Shown piece by piece: positions 63,869 through 64,000 of a stretch of DNA of 64,000 nucleotides. This DNA comes from Pectobacterium peruviense (lineage in GTDB: Bacteria > Pseudomonadota > Gammaproteobacteria > Enterobacterales > Enterobacteriaceae). The notes under the pieces are model-generated. The model had not been told where the DNA came from. It did not search any database and saw nothing but the letters and a program-made list of their open reading frames with translations. The position numbers and the translations under genes were made by a program. Numbering within the stretch: the stretch's first letter is position 1; every line of letters begins with the position of its first letter. The DNA is taken from the NCBI RefSeq assembly GCF_002847345.1, contig NZ_LXFV01000001.1, forward strand, positions 551,580 to 615,579, in the 5' to 3' direction.

Positions 63869-64000
63869 CTAAAACCCGTATTTTTTCTCGGTCACAAACT
63901 GTGGTTCCTTCCAATTAGGACCTTTTACAATGGTTCCACTTTTATCCTCAAGGACACCTTTTTGGAACAGTTTATTGTATTTATCAGAAAGTTCACCACT
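63869..64000 (-). CDS. 3' end of a gene, possibly a solute-binding protein
   Basis: A 43-residue open frame runs into the window edge and ends in TAG at 63869. It reads GELSDKYNKLFQKGVLEDKSG, then GPNWKEPQFVTEKKYGF. The pattern GELSxxYNK resembles the C-terminal helix of amino-acid ABC transporter binding proteins, but so short a piece cannot settle this. It is convergent with the stefin-like gene. Confidence 0.55.
   Translation of the reverse strand, partial: SGELSDKYNKLFQKGVLEDKSGTIVKGPNWKEPQFVTEKKYGF

Overview
This window is chromosomal DNA of a soft-rot enterobacterium, most likely Pectobacterium. The reasons are a long stretch of gene order shared with E. coli (narIJHG-narK-narXL-chaC-chaA-dauA, then folM-rstAB-asr-ydgD, then hrpA-azoR-ynbE-ydbH, then ldhA-ydbJ), several ERIC repeats, and accessory genes placed between these blocks. 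The identification rests on recognising protein sequences by eye; no search was run.

Layout. 1-5113: an operon-like group of a DUF1501 protein (cut by the window edge), a 1026-residue fusion of a chitin-synthase-type glycosyltransferase with a DegT-type aminotransferase, and a sugar-nucleotide epimerase/dehydratase. 5162-5539: an ERIC element and a small GlsB/YmgE-type membrane protein. 5855-10432: a lone 1525-residue protein with a nuclease-like N-terminus, a P-loop NTPase and a long helical C-terminus. It looks like a single-gene antiviral STAND (Avs-like) system and is the best candidate for something new. 10844-14813: a YheO-type regulator divergent from a three-gene set resembling bhcB, bhcD and bhcC (3-hydroxyaspartate-type chemistry) without bhcA. 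14905-16847: OsmC and MarR genes divergent from an EamA transporter, with two MarR-like operators between them. 16948-28583: the nitrate respiration region narGHJI, narK and narXL, with perfect FNR boxes before narG and narK and a NarL 7-2-7 site before narX.

28846-37347: an acyltransferase, a DUF481 protein, chaC, a Fur-controlled siderophore-interacting protein, chaA, dauA and an unknown gene. 37483-43791: folM and rstAB, separated by an ECF sigma factor that has no usual start codon, its anti-sigma factor, a YceI protein and an unknown protein. 43964-49436: asr with an RstA-box-like site, a very short pilin-like protein, ydgD, a GAF-GGDEF-EAL phosphodiesterase and an EcsC protein. 49452-57181: hrpA, azoR, ynbE and ydbH. 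57554-64000: two tandem PAS-type chemoreceptors, ldhA, a large composite ERIC, ydbJ, a stefin (cystatin)-like small protein and the end of a possible solute-binding protein.

How it fits together: NarXL senses nitrate, controls narK and narGHJI together with FNR, and sits beside the ion transporter chaA and the glutathione-degrading chaC as in E. coli. RstBA probably controls the nearby asr. No tRNA, rRNA, CRISPR array or intact insertion sequence was seen.
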